Notes under the pieces: model-generated
What the model was told of the DNA's origin: nothing
The model's database searches: none
What the model saw: only the letters and a program-made list of their open reading frames with translations
Made by a program: the position numbers and the translations under genes
Shown here: one piece after another, positions 17,586-26,705 of the stretch
Numbering within the stretch: position 1 is the first letter of the stretch
Layout of the letters: every line of letters begins with the position of its first letter
Source of the DNA: AP-15 sp963703665
GTDB lineage: Bacteria > Pseudomonadota > Alphaproteobacteria > ATCC43930 > CGMCC-115725
Assembly (NCBI GenBank): GCA_963703665.1
Contig: CAVPFB010000009.1
Span: forward strand, 24,993-88,992
Direction of reading: 5' to 3'
Length of the DNA: 64,000 nucleotides

Positions 17586-18617
17586 ATGCGCCGCTCGCGC
17601 GTGGGCGGGTGGTCAATCGCCGCGGTGTTGGCGGTTCTCGCGGTGCTCCTCTACGAGATCCGCATTGCGCTATTGCCATTCATTTTCGCGGTGGCCGTCG
17701 CCTTTGTGCTCGATCCGCTGATCCGGCGCCTGCAATGCCGGCTCGGCGTCCCGCGCTGGCCGGTGGCGGTGGGGCTCTACGTGCTGGTTCTGGCGATATT
17801 GGCCGCCGCCGGATATTGGCTCGGCGCCTTGGCGGCGCACGGCCTCGTGCATGTGGTGGCGAGAGCCCCCGACATCCTGCGGCATTTCCTCGGCGAACTG
17901 ATCGGCGGCAAAGGCGTCACCCTGTTCGGGCAGAGCTACACCCCCGACAAGCTGGTGCAGGCCTTTGGCGACGTGGTGAAGGGAGCGGTCGGGCTGACCG
18001 TCGTCGGGCAGGCGGTGGGATTGGCCGCCTCGGCGATCTTCGCCACGTTCCTGACGCTGGTCCTGATGCCCTATTTCATGATTTCCGCACCGCGTATCGC
18101 AGCCGGAACGATCTGGCTGCTGCCGCCCGAGCACCGGCACTCGGTCGAGGATCTGCTGCCCAAAATCGTCCCGATACTGCGGCGGTATCTGATCGGGCTG
18201 GTGATCGTCGTCTCCTATACCGCCACCGTCGCCTGGATCGGCTTTGGCCCGGTATTCCATCTGCCGAACGCCGTCCTGCTGGCGCTCACGGTCGGGATGC
18301 TCGAACTCGTTCCGGTGATCGGCCCCCTCGCCTCGGCCACGCTCGTTGGCATCATCGCCGTCCAGCAGAGCGGGATCGTCGCGGCGGCGCTGCTGTTCGG
18401 GTTCGCGATCGCGCTGCGCCTGTCGATCGACAATCTCGTCGGCCCGATCGTGCTCGGCGAGGCGGCCCGGATCCATCCGGTCGTCATCATCATTTCATTT
18501 GTCTGCGGGGCGATCCTGTTCGGCGTCGTCGGGCTCTTGATCGCGGTGCCGGTGGCGGTGTGCATCAAGATCACGCTCGAGCATTATTATGCCGAGCCGG
18601 TCGCCAAAACCGGCTGA
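17586..18617 (+). CDS. AI-2E family transporter (PerM-like permease)
   Basis: Polytopic inner-membrane protein of about 343 residues with seven to eight helices. Family features are the early 'LLPFIFAVAVAFVLDPLIRR', the hydrophilic mid-section (residues ~105-150), 'LMPYFMIS', and the C-terminal 'LELVPVIGPLASATLVGIIA' and 'LRLSIDNLVGPIVLGEAARI'. The frame extends up to a GTG at 17493 overlapping the glycosyltransferase, but that extension is Ala/Gly/Glu-rich filler. The ATG at 17586 gives the family length, so it is preferred without a clear ribosome site. Substrate unknown; members were linked to autoinducer-2 export or Na+/H+ antiport. Probably cotranscribed with the two genes before it. Confidence 0.87.
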   Translation: MRRSRVGGWSIAAVLAVLAVLLYEIRIALLPFIFAVAVAFVLDPLIRRLQCRLGVPRWPVAVGLYVLVLAILAAAGYWLGALAAHGLVHVVARAPDILRHFLGELIGGKGVTLFGQSYTPDKLVQAFGDVVKGAVGLTVVGQAVGLAASAIFATFLTLVLMPYFMISAPRIAAGTIWLLPPEHRHSVEDLLPKIVPILRRYLIGLVIVVSYTATVAWIGFGPVFHLPNAVLLALTVGMLELVPVIGPLASATLVGIIAVQQSGIVAAALLFGFAIALRLSIDNLVGPIVLGEAARIHPVVIIISFVCGAILFGVVGLLIAVPVAVCIKITLEHYYAEPVAKTG

Positions 18618-18710
18618 GCCGGCTGAGGACCCCATAGATCCGGCAACAGCGCCAGAACTAAAAGTACCAGTAGCCGGGTGTCGCTCAAAATTGAACCGCC
18701 ATCCGAGGCG

Positions 18711-18799
18711 GTCATTGCGAGCGAAGCGAAGCATCCTGGACGGACAAGCCCCCGTCAGGCGGAGATTGCTTCGTCGCACGAAGCGCTCCTCGCAATGAC
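18711..18799. repeat. Dispersed palindromic repeat, copy 1
   Basis: An 89-base element bounded by an exact 11-base inverted repeat (GTCATTGCGAG at 18711-18721 and CTCGCAATGAC at 18789-18799) with further self-complementary pieces inside (GCGAAGCGAAGC / GCTTCGTCGC). It resembles the REP/MITE-like elements with ends GTCATTGCGAGCGAAGCGAAGC that occur scattered in alphaproteobacterial genomes. A related copy lies at 27988-28075. It sits between the permease and the convergent GMC operon, where the hairpin could also end transcripts. Confidence 0.75.
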
Positions 18800-18848
18800 A
18801 TGGCCCAACGGTCCGGCGAGCAGGAGCGGGTCGCGCCAACCCCCGCGC

Positions 18849-20499
18849 TCACAACTCGCCGCGGGCGCCGAGCGCGCGGATGCGGTCGGCGGTGCGGCAG
18901 GCGATCGCCTGGATCGTCAAGGACGGGTTGACGCCGCCGACGGTCGGGAACACCGAGCCGTCGCAGATCCACAGATTGGGGATGTCCCAGCTGCGGCAAT
19001 CGCCGTTGACGACGCTGGTGCGCGGATCGTCGCCCATGCGCGCGGTGCCGTTCAGATGGCAGGTGTCGTCGTTCTCGTCCCACAGCTCGCGCGCGCCGGC
19101 CAGTTCGAGGCATTGCCGCATCGAGCCCATCGCGTGCCGGATCAGCTTCTTGTCGTTCTCGCCATAGGAAAACGTCACCCGCGCGATCGGCAGGCCGAAG
19201 CGGTCCTTTTCCTCGGCGAGGCTGACCCGGTTGTTCTCATTCGGCATGATTTCGCCGACGATCTTGAGCCCGACCTGATGGTTGTACTTCTCCATTTCCG
19301 TACGCAACTGCTCGCCCCACAGCCCGCGCGCGCCGGCCATCACCGAGGCCCAGGTCACCGGCAGCGGCCCCTGGCTCATAAAGCAGTAGCCGCCGTGGAA
19401 ATCCTTGCCCTCGTCGCGGTAGTTCCAGTGCTCGGTCAGGCTGAGGGACGGCGGCCCTTTGTACCAGCGCACCTCCTGCTCCATCGTCGCGTAGACCGCC
19501 TGGTTCGACTGCACCATGAAATTCTTGCCAACGAGACCGGAGCTGTTGGCGAGGCCGTCGGGATGGCGCTGGTCGGCCGAGTTCAGCAGCAGCCGCGGGC
19601 GTCTCGATCGCATAACCGGCGACGACGACGTTCTTTGCCCGCTGAAACCGCCAACTTTCCTCGCGGCAGTAATGAACGCCGGTGGCGCGCCCGGTGTGCG
19701 GATCGGTCTCGATGCGGCCGACCATCGCGAGGTCGCGGATCTCGGCCCCGGCCTCGACTGCGCGTGGGATCCAGGTGACCAGCGCGCTCTGCTTGGCGTT
19801 GGTGGCACACCCCGAGGTGCAGAACCCGCGATAGACGCAGGGCGGCGATTTGCCGCGCGGCGCCGAAACGGTGGCGAGCGGGGTCGGCGCCCAGGCGATC
19901 CCCATTGCCTCGGCGCCCCGGGCCAGCACCAGTGCCGCGGCATTCAGCTCGTGCGGGCGATAGGGATAGCGCGGGCGCTTGGGTCCCCACGGATAGTTGA
20001 CCGGACCCGAAATCTTCAGCGCCTGCTCGACCTCGGCGTAATAGCGCCACATCTCGCGCCAGTCGATCGGCCAGTCGGCGCCGTAGCCGAGCCGGCTGCG
20101 CGACTTGAACCATTCCGGTCGAAAGCGCAGCGACACCATCGCGAAATGAACCGTGCTGCCACCGACCGACTGGCCGCTGTTGTTGTCGCCGAGCTCGATC
20201 GGGTCGGCGCCGTCGCAGATGCGCTCGTCGGTCCAAAAGAGCTTCCGCTGATCGGTTTCGTCGGAAGCGAACTCGTCGAGCGGCCGCCACCACGGCCCGA
20301 CGTCGAAGGCGACGACCGAAAACCCCGCCTCGGCGAGGCGGCAGGCGAGCGTGCCGCCGCCAGCCCCGGTGCCGACGATGGCGAAATCGACCGCCTCGCT
20401 TTCGGCATATTCGCGCATCGGCATCCAGCCGCCGGGCGCGAGCACATCGGGCGCGCGGCCGTCTTTTCCGCGCGGCACCAGTTGCGGATCATCCGACAC
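18849..20499 (-). CDS. GMC-family FAD oxidoreductase, frameshifted
   Basis: Large flavoprotein subunit of the glucose-methanol-choline family. The FAD Rossmann motif is 'FAIVGTGAGGGTLACRLAEA', 'GDNNSGQSVGGSTVHFA' is the second FAD signature region, and the C-terminal 'HLNGTARMGDDPRTSV' with 'GVNPSLTIQAIACRTADRI' holds the catalytic His/Asn region. The frame breaks near 19590-19605 ('GYAIETP' to 'RLLLNSADQ'), so one indel splits an otherwise normal ~550-residue protein. The GTG at 20499 is preferred because GAGGA lies nine bases upstream; an ATG at 20529 is possible. It is coupled to the small subunit (20489-21131), as in membrane-linked gluconate/alcohol dehydrogenases. Substrate unknown. Confidence 0.88.
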
Positions 20500-21131
20500 G
20501 GGAATTTTTCCTCGCGGCTTCAGCCTCATGGCCGGGCTTGGCCTCGGCCGCTTCCCACGGGTCGCGTCGGTCGAAATTCATCCGCACATAGCCGCGCGGG
20601 CTCGCCGGCCCGCCAAAGCCGATCTCGCTCCAAGCAGTCGGATGGCCGTAATAGGCTTCGACGATGTCGAGCAGCAGGCGCTTGGAGAAAAAGATGGCGG
20701 GCGGCATCCCCTCCCAGGCGGGATCGGACAAGCAGACCTTCCTGAGCAGCGCGCAACAAGGCGTCCTGCTCGTCGGGCTCGAGCGCGTCGAACCCGACCC
20801 CGTGGCGTCGGCGCGCTTCGTTGTCGATCGCCTGCAGCCCGCGCAACCAGGCCTCCCGCAGCGGCGGCAGGCGAGAATCGCGGTAGCCGTCGGCGCGGCC
20901 CTCGAACAGTTTCGCGTCGACCATCGCGGCGATCGGCACCGGCGGCCGGGTTTTCGGCTGCGGCACGATCCGGCCGCACACGGCGTCGAGGGTCCGCCAC
21001 CGGGCCTCGTCCAAAAAGCGCGGCTCGCGCGGCAGCGCCAGCCGGCGGTCGATCACTCGCCGCGTCTGCTCGTTCCATGACGGCGTGCGCCGCTTGGCGA
21101 GCACGTCATAGCCGGGGTAGCGCTCGGTCAT
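20489..21131 (-). CDS. Gluconate 2-dehydrogenase subunit 3 family protein, frameshifted
   Basis: Small partner subunit of GMC-type dehydrogenases. Characteristic segments are 'RTLDAVCGRIVPQP', 'FDALEPDEQDALLRAAQ' and, after a frame break near 20735, 'FFSKRLLLDIVEAYYGHP', 'AWSEIGFGGPASPRGYVR'. Repaired length is about 213 residues. Unlike typical members there is no obvious Tat signal at the N-terminus (MTERYPGYDVLAKRRTPSWN), so a cytoplasmic location is possible. The ATG at 21131 overlaps the stop of the upstream membrane-protein gene; the stop overlaps the GMC gene start. No cytochrome c subunit follows. Confidence 0.85.
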
Positions 21132-22174
21132 GGCTTCGGCCCTTCGATCAACTGGAGTGACGCCAACCCGGCCATGGCAAGGGCGGTGAACGCCGGCGGC
21201 GCCGGCAATGGCGGGCCGTTCAACAAATTCTGTGACCAGTTGCGCCACCCGCCCATGTTGCGATGGACGCCATAGGCATGGAAGGCGGCACCGACAAAGC
21301 CGATGCCGGTCAGCAGCCGCAGCCACCAGCGCGCGGCGACGGTCGCGCGCCGCGACACGGCCGTCCGAGCCAACAGCATCGCAGCGACCGGCGGCAAGGT
21401 GACCGGGATCATCATCGCCGGGTTGTGATAGGCGCCGCGGAAATGCAGCAATGCCGCCTCGCCGGTGGTGCCGAGCAGCGCCGCTGAAATCAGCCCGGCG
21501 AGCAGCGGGCCCTTGACTAGCCCGTCATCCATTCGCACGTGCTGGCCGGCCGCCCCCAAGAGGCCGGAGAGCGACAGCGCCGCTGGCGCGCCCAGCGGAG
21601 CGGCATAGAACAGGTTCAGCCAGCAAAAGCCGCCGGGCCGCTTGGCGATGTTGTAGATGTGAAACCCGGTGCCCACGATCCCGGTCATGACCGCCACGAC
21701 GTTGACGACATCGCGGCGGACCGGCAATCCCGGCAGCCCGTCCCCGCCCTGCGCGCTGACCGCAAGCGTCAGGGCAGAGGCCACGAGCGGCGCATACATG
21801 AACTTGTTGTGAAACGAGCCGCGGTAATGTTCGAGTGCGCTGTCGGTCAGCGCCGAGGCGGCGAGCAGGGCCGCAGCACGATCGAGCCGCCGTGCCGCCG
21901 TTTGCGATGGGCATCGGGGTTCCGAACGAGGGGACGGGCCGCTGCAGGCGGCCTTGCCCCTCTTGCCGAGGCGCCGCGCCAGCACAACCGCCGCTGCCAT
22001 GGCGAACCCCGCCAGACCGATCAGCAGCGTCGTTCGGCCCACCATTGGTCCCGGCCTGCGAAACGACCCGGCATCGCGCTGCGTCGCGTCCAAACCCCCG
22101 GCATCGTCCACCGAGCCGGCCAGGGCGCCGGCGGCCGAGCCCGCCCGAACCGCGCCGCGGCCGCCTTCATCCAT
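21128..22174 (-). CDS. Polytopic membrane protein with internal duplication, unknown function
   Basis: A protein of about 348 residues (first ~45 residues low-complexity and possibly untranslated) with roughly eight helices. No family recognised. It contains two related halves: 'LEHYRGSFHNKFMYAP' and 'LLHFRGAYHNPAMMIP', then 'GFHIYN..KRPGGF' and 'AFHAYG..RNMGGW', each followed by a Pro/Leu-rich helix start (APLGAPAAL / PPLPAPPAF). Paired histidines at equivalent positions in both halves suggest heme or metal ligation, but this is inference. The start ATG overlaps the stop of the TPP enzyme (TGATG) and the stop overlaps the GMC small subunit, placing it as the membrane component of this operon. 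Confidence 0.7.
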   Translation of the reverse strand: MDEGGRGAVRAGSAAGALAGSVDDAGGLDATQRDAGSFRRPGPMVGRTTLLIGLAGFAMAAAVVLARRLGKRGKAACSGPSPRSEPRCPSQTAARRLDRAAALLAASALTDSALEHYRGSFHNKFMYAPLVASALTLAVSAQGGDGLPGLPVRRDVVNVVAVMTGIVGTGFHIYNIAKRPGGFCWLNLFYAAPLGAPAALSLSGLLGAAGQHVRMDDGLVKGPLLAGLISAALLGTTGEAALLHFRGAYHNPAMMIPVTLPPVAAMLLARTAVSRRATVAARWWLRLLTGIGFVGAAFHAYGVHRNMGGWRNWSQNLLNGPPLPAPPAFTALAMAGLASLQLIEGPKP

Positions 22175-23961
22175 CAACCTTTCCCCGGCAATACCGAGGC
22201 CAGCACCTCGCGCGCGGCGCCCATGATGATGCCGCCCTCTCTCGGGTCACCCTTGACCAGGGTCTCCATGAATGCCTTCGCCTCTTTGAGCGTGATGTGC
22301 GGCGGCAGCGGCGGCACGTCGGGATCGGTTTTGAATTCGACGACGACCGGGCGGTCGGCGGAGAACGCCTCTTCCCAGGCCGAGCCGACCCGGTCCGGGT
22401 CGTCGACATAAATGCCCTTCAGCCCGATCAGCTCGGCGAATTTGTGATAGGGGACGTTGGGGATGTCCTGCGAGGCTTCAAATTTGGGATTTCCCTCCAT
22501 TACCCGCATTTCCCAGGTCACCTGGTTCAAATCCTCGTTGTTGAAGACGGCGCAGATCCAATGCGGGCTCTCCCATTTCCGCCAATACTTGGCGACCGTG
22601 ATCAGCTCGGCCATGTTGTTCATCTGCATCGCCCCGTCGCCGACCAGTGCTATGACCGGGCGGCCAGGATGGGTAAACTTGGCAGCGATCGCGTAAGGCA
22701 CCCCCGCACCCATCGAGGCGAGCCCGCCCGACAGCGAGCACATCATGCCGCGCCGGATCTTCAGGTCGCGCGCGTACCAGTTGGCGCAAGAGCCCGAATC
22801 GCTGGTCACGATCGCGCGCTCGGGCAGGCGGGGCGAAAGCTCAGAGGCGACGCGCTGCGGGTTGATCGGATGGGCCGGCTGCTTGGCACGGTCATCCAAG
22901 GTCTTCCACCAATCGCGCGTCCAGCCTTCGATCCGGTCGCGCCATTTGTGGTCGGATTTTTCGTTGAGCAATGGCAGCAATGCCCGCAGGGTCTCGGCGC
23001 TGTCGCCGACCAGGTTGACCTCCATCGGAAAGCGCAAGCTCAGCATGTCGGGCGCCAAATCGATCTGAACGCCACGCGCCGCGCCTTCCTTGGGCAGGAA
23101 TTCCGAATAGGGAAAGCCGGAGCCGATCATCAGCAACGTGTCGCATTCGGTCATCAGGTCCCAGCTCGGCTTGGTGCCGAGCAGCCCGATCGAGCCGGTG
23201 ACCCAGGGGAGATCGTCGGGCAGCGCGGCCTTGCCCAACAGCGCCTTGGCGACGCCGGCGCCGAGCTTGTCGGCCACCGCGATCACCTCGTCGGTCGCGT
23301 GCAGCGCCCCGGCGCCGACCAGGATCGCGACCTTTTTCCCGGCGTTGAGCACATCGGCCGCGCGTTTGAGCTCGCGTTCGTAGGGGACGGTCTTCGGCCG
23401 GTCGTAGCCGACGCCAGAATGGAGGGTGTTGTGCGCGCGCGGCGGATCTTCGTAGGGCAGATCCTGGAGGTCGTTCGGCAATATCAGTGCGGTTACGCGG
23501 CGTTCGCCGACCGCGATGCGCACCGACCGGTCGACCAGATGACGAACCTGCGCCGGGACCATCGCGGTCTGCACCATCGCGCCGGCCACATCCTTGTACA
23601 GGGCAGGGAGATCGACTTCCTGCTGATAGTGGCCGCCGATCGCGCTGCGCGCCGATTGCCCGACGATCGCCAACACCGGCATGTGGTCGAGTCGGGCATC
23701 GTAAAGCCCGGTGACCAGATGGGACGCGCCCGGGCCCGAAGTGGCGACACAGACGCCCAATTCGCCAGTGAACTTCGCGTGCGCCGAGGCCATGAAGGCG
23801 GCCATCTCCTCGTGCCGCACCTGAACGAACTCGATCTTTCCTTTGGCCCGCTGCAATGCGCCGAAGAACCCGTTGATGCCGTCGCCGGGAAACCCGTAGA
23901 TCCGCCGAACCCCCCATTGATGCAGGCGTTCGACAATAAAGTCGCCGACGGTTTTCGCCAT
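22174..23961 (-). CDS. Thiamine pyrophosphate-dependent enzyme, pyruvate oxidase/acetolactate synthase-like
   Basis: A 595-residue TPP enzyme with all three domains intact. The N-terminal domain has the catalytic glutamate in 'FVQVRHEEMAAFMA', the central domain follows from residue ~190, and the C-terminal TPP/Mg motif is 'LVGDGAMQMNNMAELIT' with 'FNNEDLNQV'. Similarity in layout is closest to ubiquinone-linked pyruvate dehydrogenase (PoxB)-like and 'TPP-requiring' proteins; the amphipathic C-terminal tail of true PoxB is not evident. The ATG start is preceded by GAGAGGA. It is the first gene of an overlapping four-gene operon with the membrane protein and GMC dehydrogenase. The substrate (a 2-oxo acid) is inferred from the family. 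Confidence 0.88.
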   Translation of the reverse strand: MAKTVGDFIVERLHQWGVRRIYGFPGDGINGFFGALQRAKGKIEFVQVRHEEMAAFMASAHAKFTGELGVCVATSGPGASHLVTGLYDARLDHMPVLAIVGQSARSAIGGHYQQEVDLPALYKDVAGAMVQTAMVPAQVRHLVDRSVRIAVGERRVTALILPNDLQDLPYEDPPRAHNTLHSGVGYDRPKTVPYERELKRAADVLNAGKKVAILVGAGALHATDEVIAVADKLGAGVAKALLGKAALPDDLPWVTGSIGLLGTKPSWDLMTECDTLLMIGSGFPYSEFLPKEGAARGVQIDLAPDMLSLRFPMEVNLVGDSAETLRALLPLLNEKSDHKWRDRIEGWTRDWWKTLDDRAKQPAHPINPQRVASELSPRLPERAIVTSDSGSCANWYARDLKIRRGMMCSLSGGLASMGAGVPYAIAAKFTHPGRPVIALVGDGAMQMNNMAELITVAKYWRKWESPHWICAVFNNEDLNQVTWEMRVMEGNPKFEASQDIPNVPYHKFAELIGLKGIYVDDPDRVGSAWEEAFSADRPVVVEFKTDPDVPPLPPHITLKEAKAFMETLVKGDPREGGIIMGAAREVLASVLPGKG

Positions 23962-24170
23962 AATGACTGTCCTCTCGACCGGGGTTTACGGCAGCGGCCA
24001 GAGCGTGCGCTGGACCAAAGCGCACGAAGCCCCGCTGGTGCTGCCTTAATAACCGCGACACGAGACCGACAGTTCCTGGCGCCGGCCGGGGCGGCTGGCC
24101 TGCCCGGTGCTCCTCGACAGGCCGGAGCAAGCCGGTGACAATGAGCCGCGCAGGATCAGCGGGAGCGAGC

Positions 24171-24920
24171 ATGAACATCGATCTGACCGGGAAACGAGCG
24201 GTGGTGACCGGCGGTAGCCGGGGGATCGGCCGGGCGATCGCGCTGGCTTTCGCCGAGGCCGGCGCCGGGGTGTCGATCTGCGCCCGCGGCGCCGTGGCGC
24301 TCGCCGCGGCGCAGGCCGAGATCGCGCGGCACGGTCGGGCTGCGCACGCCGCCGCTTGCGATCTCGGCGAGGAGGTGGCAGTCGCCGGCTACATCGCCGA
24401 GGCGGCGGATGCGCTCGGTGGGATCGACATCCTGGTCAACAACGCCTCGGGATTCGGCGCCAGCGACGACGAAGCCGGGTGGGCGAAGAGCATCTCGGTC
24501 GATCTGTTGGCGACGGTGCGGGCCACGCGGGCGGCGTTGCCGTGGCTCGAAAAATCAAAAGCGGGCGCCATCGTTAACATCTCGTCGATTTCCGGCTTTG
24601 GTGCCTCCGCCCGCACCCCGCCCTATGGTGCGGTCAAGGCGGCGATCCTCGAATACACCCAGACGAGTGCGGCGCAATTCGCCCGCAAGGGCATCCGCGT
24701 CAACTGCGTCGCGCCGGGCTCGATCGAGTTTCCCGGCGGCACCTGGGCGCGGGCGAAGAACAGCAACCCGAACCTTTACGGCGCGATCCTGCGCAGCATC
24801 CCGTTCGGGCGGCTGGGCCGGCCGGAGGAAGTCGCGCGGGTGGTGCTGTTCCTGTGCTCGCCGCTGGCCGGCTGGGTCACCGGCCAGAACATCGCCGTCG
24901 ATGGCGGACAGATGTTGTAA
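24171..24920 (+). CDS. Short-chain dehydrogenase/reductase, classical
   Basis: A 249-residue NAD(P)-dependent SDR. It has TGGSRGIGRA at the N-terminus, LVNNAS in the middle, the catalytic Ser/Tyr/Lys as 'SSISGFG...PPYGAVKAAI', and a C-terminal 'AVDGGQML', the usual end of 3-oxoacyl-ACP reductase-like SDRs. The ATG at 24171 is chosen over an earlier in-frame ATG because GGGAGCGA precedes it and homology starts at 'LTGKRAVV'. It is transcribed away from the TPP-enzyme operon, about 210 bases from it. Substrate unknown; annotations of fatty acid or sugar metabolism would be guesses. Confidence 0.88.
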   Translation: MNIDLTGKRAVVTGGSRGIGRAIALAFAEAGAGVSICARGAVALAAAQAEIARHGRAAHAAACDLGEEVAVAGYIAEAADALGGIDILVNNASGFGASDDEAGWAKSISVDLLATVRATRAALPWLEKSKAGAIVNISSISGFGASARTPPYGAVKAAILEYTQTSAAQFARKGIRVNCVAPGSIEFPGGTWARAKNSNPNLYGAILRSIPFGRLGRPEEVARVVLFLCSPLAGWVTGQNIAVDGGQML

Positions 24921-24962
24921 CGCCGAGCCGGCGGCCGAACTACCGCCGTCCCAAGCCGCTGA

Positions 24963-25448
24963 TCAGCGCGCGTAGCGCAGATTGATCGCGCCGATGCCGG
25001 CGGCGACGTTGAGCCCGGTATTGCCTTCGATGCTGACCGGCTGCAGCGAGATGGTCCGGTTCGAGCCGCCGATCAGCACATTGGCGCCGGCCCCGACCCC
25101 GACCGTGGCGCTGCCGGTCGCGCCGACATAACTGCCGGCGAGCGCGCCCGGCCCGATATGGGCGGTCGGTGCGAACACCGCCCAGACCAGCACGCCGCCT
25201 TGGGTATAGCCGATATCGACCCCGAATTTAGAGATGCTGCCGGCGTAATGGTCGTATCGGCCGGGAGCGCCCGAAAATACGCAACGCAGCGCCTTCGACG
25301 AGCCGAAGACAAATCCCCATCCGGCGGCGACGTTGCAGCTCAAGGTTCCAACCCGAACGCCGGCCTGCGCCAGCGCCGGCGTCCCCTGCGCCGAGATGCC
25401 GGCCGCCAATCCGATCGCGCCGAGCGCCAAACCAACTTTTTTGAACAT
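24963..25448 (-). CDS. DUF992 domain protein, secreted
   Basis: A 161-residue protein with an N-terminal signal peptide (FKKVGLALGAIGLAAGISAQ, cleavage around ALAQA). The mature part, 'VRVGTLSCNVAAGWGFVFGS' then 'CVFSGAPGRYDHYAGSIS', is the DUF992 signature, with two cysteines that could form a disulfide. The family is common in alphaproteobacteria, predicted periplasmic, with no known function. The ATG at 25448 is used because it directly precedes the signal peptide. It converges on the SDR gene. The start region is followed by ~100 bases of AT-richer spacer up to the IS630 insertion. Confidence 0.87.
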   Translation of the reverse strand: MFKKVGLALGAIGLAAGISAQGTPALAQAGVRVGTLSCNVAAGWGFVFGSSKALRCVFSGAPGRYDHYAGSISKFGVDIGYTQGGVLVWAVFAPTAHIGPGALAGSYVGATGSATVGVGAGANVLIGGSNRTISLQPVSIEGNTGLNVAAGIGAINLRYAR

Positions 25449-25557
25449 TCCGCTGACCCCCAATTCGCGGGACAATCCCCGCCGCGCGGATCATGCCCGC
25501 TTCCGCGCCGGTTGGCTATAGCCAGAGCGCCGCATCATTAGAGGCGATTTTTGGCTG

Positions 25558-26649
25558 TTATTGGGCTGCTAGTGGATTGAATCTGAACACTTGGTACCCT
25601 CGGTTTGCCGCGGCGATGATGGTATCTGGATCAGCGGTCCAAATGAACGGCTTTGGGCTTTGGTTGTGGTCTGTCAGGAAGCGGTTGATCGCGGCTTGCA
25701 GGTCGACGAGCGAATGAAAGACGCCGCGCTGCAGGCGTCGCCGTGTCAGCCTGGCAAAGAAGCCTTCGACGGCATTGAGCCACGACGCCGAGGTCGGGGT
25801 GAAATGGAAGGTCCAGCGCGGGTGACGAGCTAGCCAGGCTCTGACTTTGGGGTGCTTGTGGCTGGCGTAATTGTCGAGGATCACATGCACGATCTTGCCA
25901 GCCGGAATGTCGCGCTCGAGGCGGTTGAGGAAGCGCACAAACTCCTGGTGCCGGTGGCGCTGCATGCATTGCCCGGTGACGCTGCCATCGAGAACGTTCA
26001 AGGCGGCAAACAGCGTCGTCGTGCCGTTGCGGATATAGTCGTGCGTCATCGTCCCGGCCCGACCCCGCTTCATCGGAAGGCCGGGCTGGGTGCGATCGAG
26101 TGCTTGGATCTGGCTTTTCTCATCGACCGAGAGCACCACCGCGTGCGCCGGCGGATCGACGTAAAGCCCGACGACATCGCGAACTTTGGTAGTGAACTGC
26201 GGGTCGCGGCTGAGCTTGAAGGTCCTCAGCCGATGCGGCGCCAGGCCATGGGCATGCCAGATCTTCTGTACCGTGCTGATCGCCAGCCCCATGGCGACGG
26301 CCATCGCCCGACTGGTCCAGTGCGTGGTCTCGCCCGGTGGGTCGTCGAGCGTGCGCTCGATCAACCGCGCCACGACCGGGTCGGGTACCGGCGCCTTGCC
26401 GGGCTTGCGGCTCTTGTCGCGCAACAGCCCATCCACCCCTGCTTCCATGAAGCGGCGCTGCCAGCGCCACACGCAGGGCTTGGACACGCCGGCCCGGCGC
26501 ATCACCTCGGCCGTGCCGCAGCCCTCGGCCGTGGCCAGGATGATCCGCGCCCGCCACACATGCTTCTGGGCACTGTTGCCATCCCCGGCGACTGCCTCCA
26601 GCCGCTCCCGATCCCCCGGCCCGAGCCGGACCTCGACATCGCTTCGCAT
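25558..26649 (-). CDS. IS630-family transposase
   Basis: A 363-residue DDE transposase. The N-terminal helix-turn-helix region (residues ~30-75) includes 'EVMRRAGVSKPCVWRWQRRF'. Catalytic residues can be placed at D176 (LSVDEKSQ), D259 (ILDNYASHK) and E295 (WLNAVEGFFARL), a DD35E spacing. The reading frame does not end inside the element: its last five codons (CTA GCA GCC CAA TAA) run through the TA duplication into flanking DNA, so the C-terminus depends on the insertion site. Full-length and probably active in principle. Confidence 0.93.
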   Translation of the reverse strand: MRSDVEVRLGPGDRERLEAVAGDGNSAQKHVWRARIILATAEGCGTAEVMRRAGVSKPCVWRWQRRFMEAGVDGLLRDKSRKPGKAPVPDPVVARLIERTLDDPPGETTHWTSRAMAVAMGLAISTVQKIWHAHGLAPHRLRTFKLSRDPQFTTKVRDVVGLYVDPPAHAVVLSVDEKSQIQALDRTQPGLPMKRGRAGTMTHDYIRNGTTTLFAALNVLDGSVTGQCMQRHRHQEFVRFLNRLERDIPAGKIVHVILDNYASHKHPKVRAWLARHPRWTFHFTPTSASWLNAVEGFFARLTRRRLQRGVFHSLVDLQAAINRFLTDHNQSPKPFIWTADPDTIIAAANRGYQVFRFNPLAAQ

Positions 26650-26705
26650 CCCACATCACGGCACGGAAACGACCCAAAGGGAATCTTCTGTATCGTTCAA
26701 ACCAC
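25572..26705 (-). mobile_element. IS630-family insertion sequence
   Basis: A 1134-base element with imperfect terminal inverted repeats (GTGGATTGAA at 25572 and, on the other strand, GTGGTTTGAA ending at 26705) flanked on both sides by TA (25570-25571 and 26706-26707), the TA target duplication expected for IS630/Tc1-like elements. It encodes one DDE transposase. The transposase gene is uninterrupted. The element lies exactly at the stop codon of the DUF4345 gene, whose TAG is retained. Confidence 0.85.

Noticed and set aside
21835..24138. A 767-codon plus-strand frame antisense to the TPP enzyme and the membrane protein
   Set aside because: It mirrors the codon bias of the minus-strand genes and has no start signal or recognisable domain.
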